From Bacteroides caecigallinarum (lineage in GTDB: Bacteria; Bacteroidota; Bacteroidia; Bacteroidales; Bacteroidaceae): 61,601 bases of DNA. Positions within the stretch are counted from its first letter, which is position 1; every line of letters begins with the position of its first letter. A model generated the notes under the pieces. It worked only from the letters and a program-made list of their open reading frames with translations, was not told where the DNA came from and searched no databases. The stretch is from assembly GCF_021530995.1 (NCBI RefSeq), contig NZ_JADYTF010000004.1, forward strand, positions 1 through 61,601, in the 5' to 3' direction. A program made the position numbers and the translations under genes. Shown here in pieces: positions 20,231 to 29,243 of this stretch.

Positions 20231-22882
20231 ATGAGATACCGTCTTTTACTCATAACTATGATGACCATGGGACTGACTTTCATGAATACAAAAGTCAGTG
20301 CTCAGGATAATAATACCGAAAATGATAAACCTGTAATATTATATAACGGCTCGCCTAAGAAATATGAAATAGCCGATATTAAGGTGACGGGTGTGAAAAA
20401 CTATGAAGATTATGTGCTCATAGGAATTTCAGGACTTGCTGTGGGACAGACTATAACTGTTCCTGGCGATGATATCACGGGAGCTGTAAAGAAATACTGG
20501 AGACACGGATTGTTTTCGGACGTGAAGATTTCAGCTGACAAAATAGAAGACAACAAAATATATTTGCATATTGAACTGAAGCAACGCCCACGTATCACAG
20601 ACATACGTTTCTTCGGAGTAAAGAAAAGCGAACGTGAAGATTTGCAGGCAAAGCTGGGACTGGTAAAAGGTAGCCAGATTACGCCAAACCTTATTGACCG
20701 TGCAAAAATACTTATCAAAAAGCACTTCGACGAAAAAGGTTTCAAGAACGCAGAGGTAAACATCATAGAGAGAGAAGATACTGCCAACGCAGAACAGGTA
20801 TATGTAGACGTGAACATTGACAAGAAGGAGAAAATCAAGGTTCACCAGATTACAATAGACGGTAATACAGTGCTCACAGACAAGAAGTTGAAGCGAGTAA
20901 TGAAGAAAACAAACGAGAAAGGTAAACTTATCAACCTTTTCCGTACAAAGAAATTCATCGAAAGCAACTTCGAAGCCGACAAGCAGCTCATCATAGACAA
21001 GTATAACGAACTGGGTTACCGCGATGCCCTCATCGAAATGGACAGCGTGAGCCAATATGACGATAAGACGGTAAATGTATACATGAAGATATACGAAGGT
21101 CAAAAGTACTACCTGAGAGACATTACTTGGGTTGGTAACACTGTATATCCTTCAGACCTGCTGAACGAACAGCTAAGAATGAAGAAAGGTGATGTGTATA
21201 ACCAGAAACTGCTGACAGAACGTATCAGCGGTGACGAAGACGCTATCGGTAACAACTATTACAACAGAGGATATGTGTTCTACAACCTGGATCCTGTGGA
21301 AATTAACATCGACGGAGACTCTATTGATCTGGAAATGCGTATCACAGAAGGTCCGCAGGCTACCATCAGCCACGTACGTATCAACGGTAACGACCGCCTT
21401 TACGAAAACATTGTCCGCCGTGAGTTGAGAACCCGTCCAGGCGACCTCTTCAGTAAGGAAGCTTTGGAACGTTCATACCGCGAAATCGCCCAGATGGGAC
21501 ACTTCAACCCTGAAAACATTCAACCGGACGTACAGCCAAACGTACAGGATGGTACAGTTGATATCAACTGGGGACTTGAATCAAAGGCCAACGACCAGGT
21601 GGAATTCTCTGCCGGATGGGGACAGACAGGTGTTATTGGTAAGCTGAGCTTGAAGTTTACGAACTTCTCGTTTGCCAACCTCTTCAGAAAGAATGACAAC
21701 TACCGTGGTATTCTTCCTCAGGGAGACGGCCAGACTCTTACAATAAGCGGCCAGACCAATGGTAGATACTATCAGTCGTACAGCGTTTCATTCTTCGACC
21801 CATGGTTCGGAGGAAAGCGTCCTACATCGTTCTCTGTATCGGCATTCTATTCTGTTCAGACTGATGTAAGTAGCAACTACTATAACTCGGCATACATGAA
21901 TAACTACTATAACATGCTTTACGGTTACGGCAGTTACTACAATAACTATTATGGCAACTACTATAATAACTATGAATCTTACTACGACCCTGACAAGTCA
22001 ATCAAGATGTTCGGTGCGTCAATCGGTTGGGGTAAACGTCTGAGATGGCCTGACGACTACTTCACAATCTCGGCTGAGCTTTCTTATCAGAGATTCATGC
22101 TTAAGGACTGGAGCTATCTGTACATCAAGCTGAATAACGGACAGTATATGAACACAGGTAACTGCAACAACATCAACCTGAACTTTACTCTTTCCAGAAA
22201 CTCTTCGGACAACCCTATCTTCCCAAGATACGGTTCAGAATTCTCGGCATCTGTTTCGTTCACTCCGCCATATTCTCTGTTTAGCAACAGAGATTATTCA
22301 ACATACGGAAAAGACAACTACGAAGAGGCTGCAAGCATGTACAAGTGGATTGAATACCACAAATGGAAATTCAAAGCAAAAACTTATACGCCACTGCTTC
22401 CAATACAGAAATGTCCGGTATTGATGACACGTACTGAATTCGGTATCCTGGGACACTACAACAAGTATAAACGTTCTCCGTTCGAGACATTCTACGTGGG
22501 TGGAGATGGTATGACAGGATACAGCTACAACTATGCTTCTGAAACTATAGCACTCCGTGGTTATGAAAATGGCTCGTTGACTCCATACGGTAGCGAAGGT
22601 TATGCATACATCAGACTTGGCGCCGAACTGAGATACCCGCTTATGCTTGAGAACTCTACAAGTATCTATGCACTCGGTTTCGTAGAAGCAGGTAACGCAT
22701 GGACTGATGTAGCGAAGTTTAACCCATTCCAGCTGAAACGTTCTGCTGGTGTCGGTGTACGTATCTTCCTCCCTATGATTGGTATGATGGGTATCGACTG
22801 GGCATACGGTTTCGACAAGATAAACGGCTCAATGCAGTATAGCGGAAGCCAGTTCCACTTTATAATCGGACAGGAGTTCTAA
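20231..22882 (+). CDS. bamA: outer-membrane assembly factor BamA
   Basis: Inserts beta-barrel proteins into the outer membrane. The 883-residue protein has a signal peptide (to VSAQ), a series of POTRA domains over about residues 45-440 and an Omp85 barrel ending in HFIIGQEF. Barrel motifs include GWGQTGVIGKLSLKFTNFSF and the VRIFLPMIGMMGIDWAYGFD strand region. Residues about 547-588 form a tract very rich in Tyr and Asn (NNYYN, YYNNYYGNYYNNY), most likely a surface loop. Hairpin bases at 22871-22898 overlap the stop codon. Two Skp-like chaperone genes follow, as expected for an assembly operon. Confidence 0.96.
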   Translation: MRYRLLLITMMTMGLTFMNTKVSAQDNNTENDKPVILYNGSPKKYEIADIKVTGVKNYEDYVLIGISGLAVGQTITVPGDDITGAVKKYWRHGLFSDVKISADKIEDNKIYLHIELKQRPRITDIRFFGVKKSEREDLQAKLGLVKGSQITPNLIDRAKILIKKHFDEKGFKNAEVNIIEREDTANAEQVYVDVNIDKKEKIKVHQITIDGNTVLTDKKLKRVMKKTNEKGKLINLFRTKKFIESNFEADKQLIIDKYNELGYRDALIEMDSVSQYDDKTVNVYMKIYEGQKYYLRDITWVGNTVYPSDLLNEQLRMKKGDVYNQKLLTERISGDEDAIGNNYYNRGYVFYNLDPVEINIDGDSIDLEMRITEGPQATISHVRINGNDRLYENIVRRELRTRPGDLFSKEALERSYREIAQMGHFNPENIQPDVQPNVQDGTVDINWGLESKANDQVEFSAGWGQTGVIGKLSLKFTNFSFANLFRKNDNYRGILPQGDGQTLTISGQTNGRYYQSYSVSFFDPWFGGKRPTSFSVSAFYSVQTDVSSNYYNSAYMNNYYNMLYGYGSYYNNYYGNYYNNYESYYDPDKSIKMFGASIGWGKRLRWPDDYFTISAELSYQRFMLKDWSYLYIKLNNGQYMNTGNCNNINLNFTLSRNSSDNPIFPRYGSEFSASVSFTPPYSLFSNRDYSTYGKDNYEEAASMYKWIEYHKWKFKAKTYTPLLPIQKCPVLMTRTEFGILGHYNKYKRSPFETFYVGGDGMTGYSYNYASETIALRGYENGSLTPYGSEGYAYIRLGAELRYPLMLENSTSIYALGFVEAGNAWTDVAKFNPFQLKRSAGVGVRIFLPMIGMMGIDWAYGFDKINGSMQYSGSQFHFIIGQEF

Positions 22883-22942
22883 TGTGTAAAGACTCCTGAC
22901 CGGAATAACGGATAGTACTAACCATTTAAAACACGAAAGATT

Positions 22943-23461
22943 ATGAAGAAAATGTTTCTATCTTTATTGATGATTATTATGGCTGGCATGATGACAGCAC
23001 AGGCTCAGAAATTTGCCCTTATAGACATGGAATTTATCCTGAAGCAGATACCTTCATACGAACAGGCTAACAAGCAAATGGAAACTCTGTCAAAACAGTG
23101 GCAGACTGAAATTGAAGCAAAATCTAAGGAAGCAAAAGCATTGTATGAAGCATATCAGAAATCTGCGCAGGCAATGAACGCAGAACAAAGGACCGCAAAG
23201 GAAGAAGAAATAATAGCCAAGGAAAAGGAAGCTGCCGAACTTAGACAGACTTACTTTGGTCCACAGGGAGAGGCTATGAAAAAAAGACAGGAACTCATAT
23301 CCCCTATCCAAGATGCAATTTATAATGCTGTAAAAGAAATTGCAACTCAGAAAGGATATGATGCTGTAATAGACAGAGCATCTGCACAAAGTATGATTTT
23401 TGCTTCTCCACGTATAGATATTAGTAATGAAGTCCTTTTGAAATTAGGATATTCAAAATAA
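22943..23461 (+). CDS. OmpH/Skp-family periplasmic chaperone (first copy)
   Basis: A 172-residue exported protein (signal to AQAQ) with the OmpH/Skp pattern: a short N-terminal strand (KFALIDMEFILKQIPSY), a long charged coiled coil over about residues 40-125, and a closing KGYDAVIDRASAQSMIF segment. Skp trimers hold unfolded outer-membrane proteins on their way to BamA, encoded just upstream. The two copies differ in sequence, so they may serve different clients. Confidence 0.9.
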   Translation: MKKMFLSLLMIIMAGMMTAQAQKFALIDMEFILKQIPSYEQANKQMETLSKQWQTEIEAKSKEAKALYEAYQKSAQAMNAEQRTAKEEEIIAKEKEAAELRQTYFGPQGEAMKKRQELISPIQDAIYNAVKEIATQKGYDAVIDRASAQSMIFASPRIDISNEVLLKLGYSK

Positions 23462-23537
23462 TTTTATACATTTGCAACCGAAAGGAAAAACACATTCTAT
23501 AATAGAAGAAATTAATAATAAATAGAATACAAAGATT

Positions 23538-24095
23538 ATGTTGAAAAAATTAGCATTATTGCTTATGCTCGTTGCACCAATGAGCATATTTGCACAGAAG
23601 TTCGGATACTTCAAATCAGAATCAATCATCTTGGTTATGCCAGAATATGCAAAAGCTCAAACAGATATTCAGGCATTACAGAAACAATATGATGATGAAA
23701 TCAAACGCGCATCTGACGAATTCAACAAGAAATTTGCTGAATTCCAGCAAGAACAGAAAAATCTTCCTCAGAATATCCTTGAACGCCGCCAGAAAGAACT
23801 TCAGGAACTTTCAGAAAAAGGAATGCAGTTCCAGCAGGATGCTCAGCAGCAGTTGCAGAAAGCTTATACTGACATGATGATGCCTATCTATGAGAAAATG
23901 GAAAAAGCAGTTCAGACTGTAGGTAAGGCCGGTGGATATGTATTCGTATTTGACTTGAACCGTACTGATATCCCTTATGTGGACGAAACTCAGGCTAAGG
24001 ACATCACAAATGATATCAAGACTAACCTTGGAATCAGCTTGACAGCTACTCCATACGTGCCAAAGGCACCTGCTACACTTCCGGCAGCAAACTAA
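23538..24095 (+). CDS. OmpH/Skp-family periplasmic chaperone (second copy)
   Basis: A 185-residue exported chaperone (signal to IFAQ) with the same plan as the preceding gene: KFGYFKSESIILVMPEYAKA, a Gln/Lys/Glu-rich coiled coil (about 40-120), then GGYVFVFDLNRTDIPYVDE. It ends with a Pro/Ala-rich tail (TPYVPKAPATLPAAN) that the first copy lacks. It lies 76 bp after the first copy and ends before a strong terminator. Confidence 0.9.
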   Translation: MLKKLALLLMLVAPMSIFAQKFGYFKSESIILVMPEYAKAQTDIQALQKQYDDEIKRASDEFNKKFAEFQQEQKNLPQNILERRQKELQELSEKGMQFQQDAQQQLQKAYTDMMMPIYEKMEKAVQTVGKAGGYVFVFDLNRTDIPYVDETQAKDITNDIKTNLGISLTATPYVPKAPATLPAAN

Positions 24096-24117
24096 TATTA
24101 AATTAAACATATTGCTT

Positions 24118-24169
24118 AAGTGAAGAATCTGTCAGTACCAGTACGGTGCCTTCAGGTTCTTCACTTTTT
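24118..24169 (+). terminator. terminator of the uppS-bamA-ompH operon
   Basis: AAGTGAAGAA (24118-24127) pairs with TTCTTCACTT (24157-24166), followed by T residues. The first GTG of the murI frame (24146) falls inside this hairpin, which argues against that start. Confidence 0.8.
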
Positions 24170-24181
24170 AATTTGTGTGAC

Positions 24182-25024
24182 ATGCCATATATTAAGAATT
24201 TGATAAAAGGACCAATAGGTGTATTCGACTCCGGCTACGGCGGGCTGACTATACTGAAAGAAATAAGAAAAGCATTGCCTGAATATGATTATCTGTATTT
24301 GGGAGATAACGCACGTACTCCATACGGTACACGCTCATTCGAAGTCGTGTACGAATTTACACTTGAAGCAGTAGTAAGACTTTTTGAAATGGGGTGTCCA
24401 TTGGTTATATTGGCATGCAATACAGCTTCGGCAAAGGCTCTAAGAAGCATACAACAGAATGACTTGCCATATTTGGACGATTCAAGACGCGTACTGGGAG
24501 TTATCAGACCGACAGCAGAAAGTATCGGAAACGCCTCCAAAAGCCGTCATGTTGGTATTTTGGCCACTTCGGGCACAATACGCTCAGAGTCATATCCAAT
24601 GGAAATTAAAAAACTCTTTCCAGACATAACCGTTAGCGGTGTAGCGTGTCCAATGTGGGTTCCTTTGGTTGAAAATAAAGAATATGATTCAGACGGAGCG
24701 GATTTCTTTGTTAAGAAATATATCGATGAATTGCTGAACAAGGACAAATATATTGATACGATAGTATTGGGGTGCACACATTATCCGCTTTTGATTGACA
24801 AAATAAGAGAATTCACTCCTGAAGGTATAAACATAATAACACAGGGAGAATATGTTGCGTCAAGTCTGAAAGATTACCTTAACAGACACAATGAAATAGC
24901 ATCAAGATGTACGAAGAAAGGCAGATGTGAGTTTCTTACTACAGAATCTGTGGAAAAATTCAAGGAATCAGCCTCAATATTCCTTCATGAAGATGTAGAT
25001 GTAAGGAGCATAACTCTTGAATGA
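24182..25024 (+). CDS. murI: glutamate racemase
   Basis: Makes D-glutamate for peptidoglycan. From the ATG at 24182 the protein has 280 residues, with IGVFDSGYGGLT at the N-terminus and the two catalytic cysteines in LACNTASAKA (Cys79) and LGCTHYPLL (Cys198). The longer frame from 24146 would start inside the previous operon's terminator. The gene ends 2 bp from the 3' end of the convergent ftsX-like gene, with no terminator visible between them. Confidence 0.95.
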   Translation: MPYIKNLIKGPIGVFDSGYGGLTILKEIRKALPEYDYLYLGDNARTPYGTRSFEVVYEFTLEAVVRLFEMGCPLVILACNTASAKALRSIQQNDLPYLDDSRRVLGVIRPTAESIGNASKSRHVGILATSGTIRSESYPMEIKKLFPDITVSGVACPMWVPLVENKEYDSDGADFFVKKYIDELLNKDKYIDTIVLGCTHYPLLIDKIREFTPEGINIITQGEYVASSLKDYLNRHNEIASRCTKKGRCEFLTTESVEKFKESASIFLHEDVDVRSITLE

Positions 25025-25026
25025 GC

Positions 25027-26250
25027 TTATAACAACCTGCGACTGAGATATCGTACAGGATACCATACAGAGATAAAGCCTACAATAAGCACGGTGACAA
25101 ATACCAGGACAACATCCCATGTATGTACGCTTACAGGATATGCATCAACAATAAAGCTTCCTGCATTACCCAAAGATATTATCCCGTATTCCTGCTGAAT
25201 AAGACACAAAACAAGGCCTATTATTACTCCAGACACAGCTCCGATGAAAGAAATCATCCTTCCTTCGAAAAGGAATATTCTCACAATCTGGTTGTCGGAA
25301 GCTCCAAGATTGCGCAATGTCTGTACATCATTTTTCTTGTCTATTATAAGCATTGAAAGGGAGCCGATAACATTGAAACATGCTATCATAAGAATGAATA
25401 CAAGGAATATATAAGAAATGAGCTTCTCTATTTCCATTATTCTGAATGTATCAGCCTGCTGTTCGTAACGGTTCTGAATGCGGAATTCATCACCTAATTT
25501 TTCCTGCAATTTTCTTATTACAGCATCTTCGTCTGCCTCAGGAGTGAGACGAAGATTTACGGCTGAAACTTCATCGGTATACTGGAAAAGACGGCGCGCA
25601 AAGCCTATGGATGTTATTATATATGAAGCATCGTATTTCTCCTGGTTTACTGTAAATGTCAGTCCTGACGAGAACAGTTGGTCGCTGACAAAACTGCTCA
25701 TAGGATTTGACATATTGATACGGCTTCCACGTTTTGGTGCGTATATTTCAAGTGGGTCAAGGAAACGTATTCCGGTACCCAATGTTGATAAAAGATGGAG
25801 ACCCGGAATAGCATAATCCACCACCTCATCGTGAAGGATAAGTTCTCCCCTTCCGAAGAGAATACTGTCAATTGGAGTAAGCTTATCAAAATTGTCCTCT
25901 ACTCCTTTTATTACTGCCATTACCTGGCGTCCTTTATATTGCACCATAGCATTATCCTCCACCGATTCAGAATACACGGCAATCTCAGGCATCGTCTTGA
26001 TTTCGGAAAATACCGGTGTGCTTACGTCAAATACTTTTCCCTTGACGGATGTAATCTTAATCTGCGGGTCAAAAGCTGTAAAGAATGTCGCCACCATATC
26101 CTGAAACCCGTTAAAAACAGAAAGTGTGCAGACCATGGCCAGTGTAGCCAAAGCGACTCCGCACACAGATATAGCAGAAATTACATTAATGGCATTATGC
26201 GATTTCTTTGAGAACAGATACCTTTTAGCAATAAAAAAAGGGAAATTCAC
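25027..26250 (-). CDS. FtsX/LolC-E-like ABC transporter permease
   Basis: A 407-residue permease of the FtsX/MacB fold: an N-terminal helix (about 20-45), a large periplasmic domain (about 45-265), then three helices near 270-300, 320-345 and 375-400. The start MNFPFFIAKRYLFSKKSHNAIN and the LolC/E-like layout suggest lipoprotein release from the inner membrane, although the ATPase partner is not in this window. It is the last gene of the aroQ-pyk-OMT-rbfA unit, 27 bp after rbfA. Another substrate is possible. Confidence 0.85.
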   Translation of the reverse strand: MNFPFFIAKRYLFSKKSHNAINVISAISVCGVALATLAMVCTLSVFNGFQDMVATFFTAFDPQIKITSVKGKVFDVSTPVFSEIKTMPEIAVYSESVEDNAMVQYKGRQVMAVIKGVEDNFDKLTPIDSILFGRGELILHDEVVDYAIPGLHLLSTLGTGIRFLDPLEIYAPKRGSRINMSNPMSSFVSDQLFSSGLTFTVNQEKYDASYIITSIGFARRLFQYTDEVSAVNLRLTPEADEDAVIRKLQEKLGDEFRIQNRYEQQADTFRIMEIEKLISYIFLVFILMIACFNVIGSLSMLIIDKKNDVQTLRNLGASDNQIVRIFLFEGRMISFIGAVSGVIIGLVLCLIQQEYGIISLGNAGSFIVDAYPVSVHTWDVVLVFVTVLIVGFISVWYPVRYLSRRLL

Positions 26251-26277
26251 GATGAATTTGTTTTTTAATGATGACTG

Positions 26278-26613
26278 TTAGTCGTTCAGAAGTTTATCAA
26301 TCTTTTCAACGTAGTCAAGTGAATCGTCAATAAAGAACTTCAGTTCCGGAATGATACGCAACTGGTGACGTACGCGGTTACCAAGTTCATAACGGATAGA
26401 CTTCATATTGTCATTGATATTCTTTACTATCTCCTCTCCTCTCTCAGAAGGGAAAACGCTCAGGTATGCACGCGCATAACTCATATCGGGACTGATTCTG
26501 ACTATGCTGACAGAAACAAGTACACCTGGCATTGATTTTGTCTGCAGCAGAAACATCTCGCTCAATTCTTTCTGAATGAGTCTGGCTATTTTGTTTTGTC
26601 TGGTAGTTTCCAT
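26278..26613 (-). CDS. rbfA: ribosome-binding factor A
   Basis: A 111-residue 30S maturation factor. It shows the KH-type RbfA pattern: METTRQNKIARLIQKELSEM at the start, VSIVRISPDMSYARAYLSV in the middle and LRIIPELKFFIDDSLDY at the end. It lies 8 bp after the methyltransferase gene and 27 bp before the permease gene. Confidence 0.95.
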   Translation of the reverse strand: METTRQNKIARLIQKELSEMFLLQTKSMPGVLVSVSIVRISPDMSYARAYLSVFPSERGEEIVKNINDNMKSIRYELGNRVRHQLRIIPELKFFIDDSLDYVEKIDKLLND

Positions 26614-26621
26614 ATTATCTT

Positions 26622-27263
26622 TTATTTTTTCCTTATTATGGTAAGCCCGTCGCGCATAGGCAGTATTACTTTTTCCACTCTCTCGTCGGTAGCTACCAAG
26701 TCATTGAATTTCTTTATTCCTATTGTCTGAAGGTCTGTATGATGAGGATTTTCTTCCAACACATGACCGTCCCAAAGGGTATTGTCGGCCAGTATATATC
26801 CACCTTTGCGCAGCTGTTTGAGAATCATTTCGTAGTACTCAACGTAATAACGTTTGTTGCCATCCATAAAGACAAGGTCGAACGTGATATCCATTGTAGG
26901 CACTATCTCCAACGCGTCGCCTATATAGAACTTAATCTTGTCGGCATATGGTGAGTTTTCCAGCCAAGGGCGTGTGAAATCTTCCTGTTCGTCATTAATC
27001 TCGAATGTGTGGAGCATTGCTCCTTCTTCCAGGCCTTCTGCCAGACAAAGGGCGGAATATCCGCTGTATGTACCTATCTCAAGCACCTGTTTCGGATGAA
27101 TCATCTGTACAAACATTTTCAACATTCGTCCCTGAAGATGTCCGGAAGCCATACGGGGACGCAGTAATTTTACGTGCGTCGCCCGATATAATGCTTTCAG
27201 ATATTCTCCTTCTTCATCAATGTGACGAAGTATATAATCGTCCAGTGCGTCCGTTTCTTTCAT
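26622..27263 (-). CDS. class I SAM-dependent O-methyltransferase
   Basis: A 213-residue caffeoyl-CoA O-methyltransferase-like enzyme. The SAM-binding loop is EIGTYSGYSALCLAEGL, followed by an acidic FEINDE and VFMDGNKRYYVEYYE with the metal-binding Asp. The C-terminal ADNTLWDGHV is typical of the family. The acceptor is unknown. It starts 6 bp after pyk, so it is cotranscribed with it. Confidence 0.9.
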   Translation of the reverse strand: MKETDALDDYILRHIDEEGEYLKALYRATHVKLLRPRMASGHLQGRMLKMFVQMIHPKQVLEIGTYSGYSALCLAEGLEEGAMLHTFEINDEQEDFTRPWLENSPYADKIKFYIGDALEIVPTMDITFDLVFMDGNKRYYVEYYEMILKQLRKGGYILADNTLWDGHVLEENPHHTDLQTIGIKKFNDLVATDERVEKVILPMRDGLTIIRKK

Positions 27264-27269
27264 TATTGA

Positions 27270-28730
27270 TTATAAGTAACGGTTTTTGTTTGGAAGAACG
27301 AAGTCATCGGCATGTTCCAGTACATCGTTCACCTGATTGATTTCAAGGAATGAGGTTTTGGTTCCTGCCTTACCACTACTTAAGTATGCTACCATGTCGT
27401 TGCCTGAAAGAACACCGTCGTTGATAAGTTTGCGAAGAGCAGTGAAGTAATATTCCTGACCGTTCGCCTTCTCTGGCATATAGATGGCTTCGACACCATA
27501 TGATAGAGCTAGGTGACGCATTGTCTTTTCCTTATAACAGATAGCCAATACAGGATGCTTTCCACGATATGCAGCAAGGCTACGAGCTGTCAAACCACTG
27601 AAACTGTCAGTAATGATAGCGTGAATAGGCATCAAGTTTGTTGCACGAACCGCCGATTTAGCCAGGAAACTTGTTACATCTGCATTTCCTGGAGTAAGAC
27701 GAATTGGAATATCGTTCTCTTCCATTTTATCTTTTTCAGCCTGGGCAGCAATCTTGGTCATAGTCTTAACGGCCTCTACAGGATATTTACCGTATGCTGT
27801 TTCACCACTAAGCATCAACGCGTCTGTACGGTAGTAGATTGCATTAGCGATATCAGTAACCTCGGCACGTGTAGGACGCGGATTGTTGATCATAGTGTGC
27901 AGCATCTGTGTAGCAACAATAACCGGCTTGCGGGCAAGAATACATTTCTTGATGAGCTGGCGCTGTATACCAGGGATACGTTCCTGTGCTACTTCGATAC
28001 CAAGGTCACCTCGGGCAACCATTACACCGTCTGCAACTTCAAGAATTTCATCTATATTGTCAACACCTTCTTGGTTTTCAATCTTCGCAATAATCTTAAT
28101 GTCACTGTTATGTGCATCAAGAATCTCACGTATATCCATAACGTCCTGACGGTTACGAACAAACGAATGAGCGATAAAGTCAATATCTTTTTCTATTGCG
28201 TAAAGAATATTATTACGGTCTTTTTCTGTCAATGAAGGAAGATTAATACGAACTCCTGGTACGTTAACACTCTTTTTGCTTCCTAACGTGGCATCATTCT
28301 GTACCTCACAGAACAAAGTCGTTTCGTTCTTATCAATTACAGTCAAAGCCAAATCACCGTCATCGATTAAAACAGAAGCTCCAACAGAAAGGTCATGAAC
28401 AAAATTCTTATAAGTTACCGCAATACATTCGCGTGTAGTTTCCTGATCAGGATTACCTACAATCTGTACCTTATCACCTATTTTAAAATCGATAGGTCCT
28501 TCAGCACTGGCTGTAGTACGCACCTCAGGACCTTTTGTATCCATAAGGATTGCAATACGGTTAGATACTTCGCGCACATTGGATATCAATTTTTCGAAAC
28601 CCTCGCGGCTGGCATGTGCAGTGTTCATACGAACAACGTTCATACCCGCATTAAAAAGATCTCTGATAAAATCCACTTCACAGCGCAAATCTGAAATGGA
28701 CGCAACGATTTTTGTTTGTTTAAGCATCAT
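27270..28730 (-). CDS. pyk: pyruvate kinase
   Basis: Final step of glycolysis, phosphoenolpyruvate plus ADP to pyruvate plus ATP. The 486-residue protein has the NTAHASREGFEKLI substrate loop, MDTKGPEVRT, the catalytic IIAKIENQEGVDNIDEIL with its Lys, VARGDLGIEV and MLSGETAYGKYPVEAV. A C-terminal domain starts near residue 355. Two adjacent ATG codons (28730 and 28727) are possible starts. It follows aroQ with a 28-bp gap. Confidence 0.97.
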   Translation of the reverse strand: MMLKQTKIVASISDLRCEVDFIRDLFNAGMNVVRMNTAHASREGFEKLISNVREVSNRIAILMDTKGPEVRTTASAEGPIDFKIGDKVQIVGNPDQETTRECIAVTYKNFVHDLSVGASVLIDDGDLALTVIDKNETTLFCEVQNDATLGSKKSVNVPGVRINLPSLTEKDRNNILYAIEKDIDFIAHSFVRNRQDVMDIREILDAHNSDIKIIAKIENQEGVDNIDEILEVADGVMVARGDLGIEVAQERIPGIQRQLIKKCILARKPVIVATQMLHTMINNPRPTRAEVTDIANAIYYRTDALMLSGETAYGKYPVEAVKTMTKIAAQAEKDKMEENDIPIRLTPGNADVTSFLAKSAVRATNLMPIHAIITDSFSGLTARSLAAYRGKHPVLAICYKEKTMRHLALSYGVEAIYMPEKANGQEYYFTALRKLINDGVLSGNDMVAYLSSGKAGTKTSFLEINQVNDVLEHADDFVLPNKNRYL

Positions 28731-28758
28731 AATAAAAAACTATTATACCTGTTTTACA

Positions 28759-29181
28759 TTATTTCGAATTAATAAAAGCTTCGACAGCCAATCTGTATGA
28801 GTCAAGGCCAAAGCCGCATATTACTCCGCGACAGGCGCATGAAATCATGGACTTATGTCTGAATTCTTCTCTCGTATGCACATTGGAAATATGGACTTCG
28901 ATGGCAGGAGTTGTCACAGCCCTCAAAGCATCCTGCAAAGCTATCGATGTGTGAGTGTAGGCACCGGCATTCAGTATGATGCCATCGTATGAAAATCCAA
29001 TTTCATGGATTTTATTAATCATTTCACCTTCTACATTGGACTGGTAGTAATGAAATTCTACATCAGGATAAAGAGATTCCAATTTTTTGTAATACTCTTT
29101 AAAAGAAACTGCACCGTAGATAGAAGGTTCACGCTTTCCCAATAAATTTATATTAGGACCATTAATTATTTGTATTCGCAT
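28759..29181 (-). CDS. aroQ: type II 3-dehydroquinate dehydratase
   Basis: Third step of the shikimate pathway. The 140-residue protein matches the small dodecameric type II enzyme: INGPNINLLGKREPSIYG with the catalytic Tyr, ILNAGAYTHTSIALQDAL and EVHISNVHTREEFRHKS with the catalytic His. It is first in the reverse operon that continues through pyk, the methyltransferase, rbfA and the permease. Its promoter box is at 29226-29233. Confidence 0.97.
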   Translation of the reverse strand: MRIQIINGPNINLLGKREPSIYGAVSFKEYYKKLESLYPDVEFHYYQSNVEGEMINKIHEIGFSYDGIILNAGAYTHTSIALQDALRAVTTPAIEVHISNVHTREEFRHKSMISCACRGVICGFGLDSYRLAVEAFINSK

Positions 29182-29204
29182 TGTTTATTTAGTATAAACT
29201 TATG

Positions 29205-29233
29205 TATCTTTGTAATAATATGGTGCAAAGATA
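29205..29233. promoter_or_regulatory. back-to-back promoters for xerC/D and aroQ
   Basis: TATCTTTG occurs on the plus strand at 29205-29212 and on the minus strand at 29226-29233 (seen as CAAAGATA). Each points to its own gene, so the two -7 boxes are 13 bp apart and the transcripts diverge from overlapping promoters. Confidence 0.75.
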
Positions 29234-29243
29234 ATAAAAAAGA

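Noticed and set aside
24146-24181. Longer N-terminus of murI from a GTG codon
   Set aside because: The extra codons lie inside the preceding terminator hairpin and the ATG at 24182 gives the normal family start.
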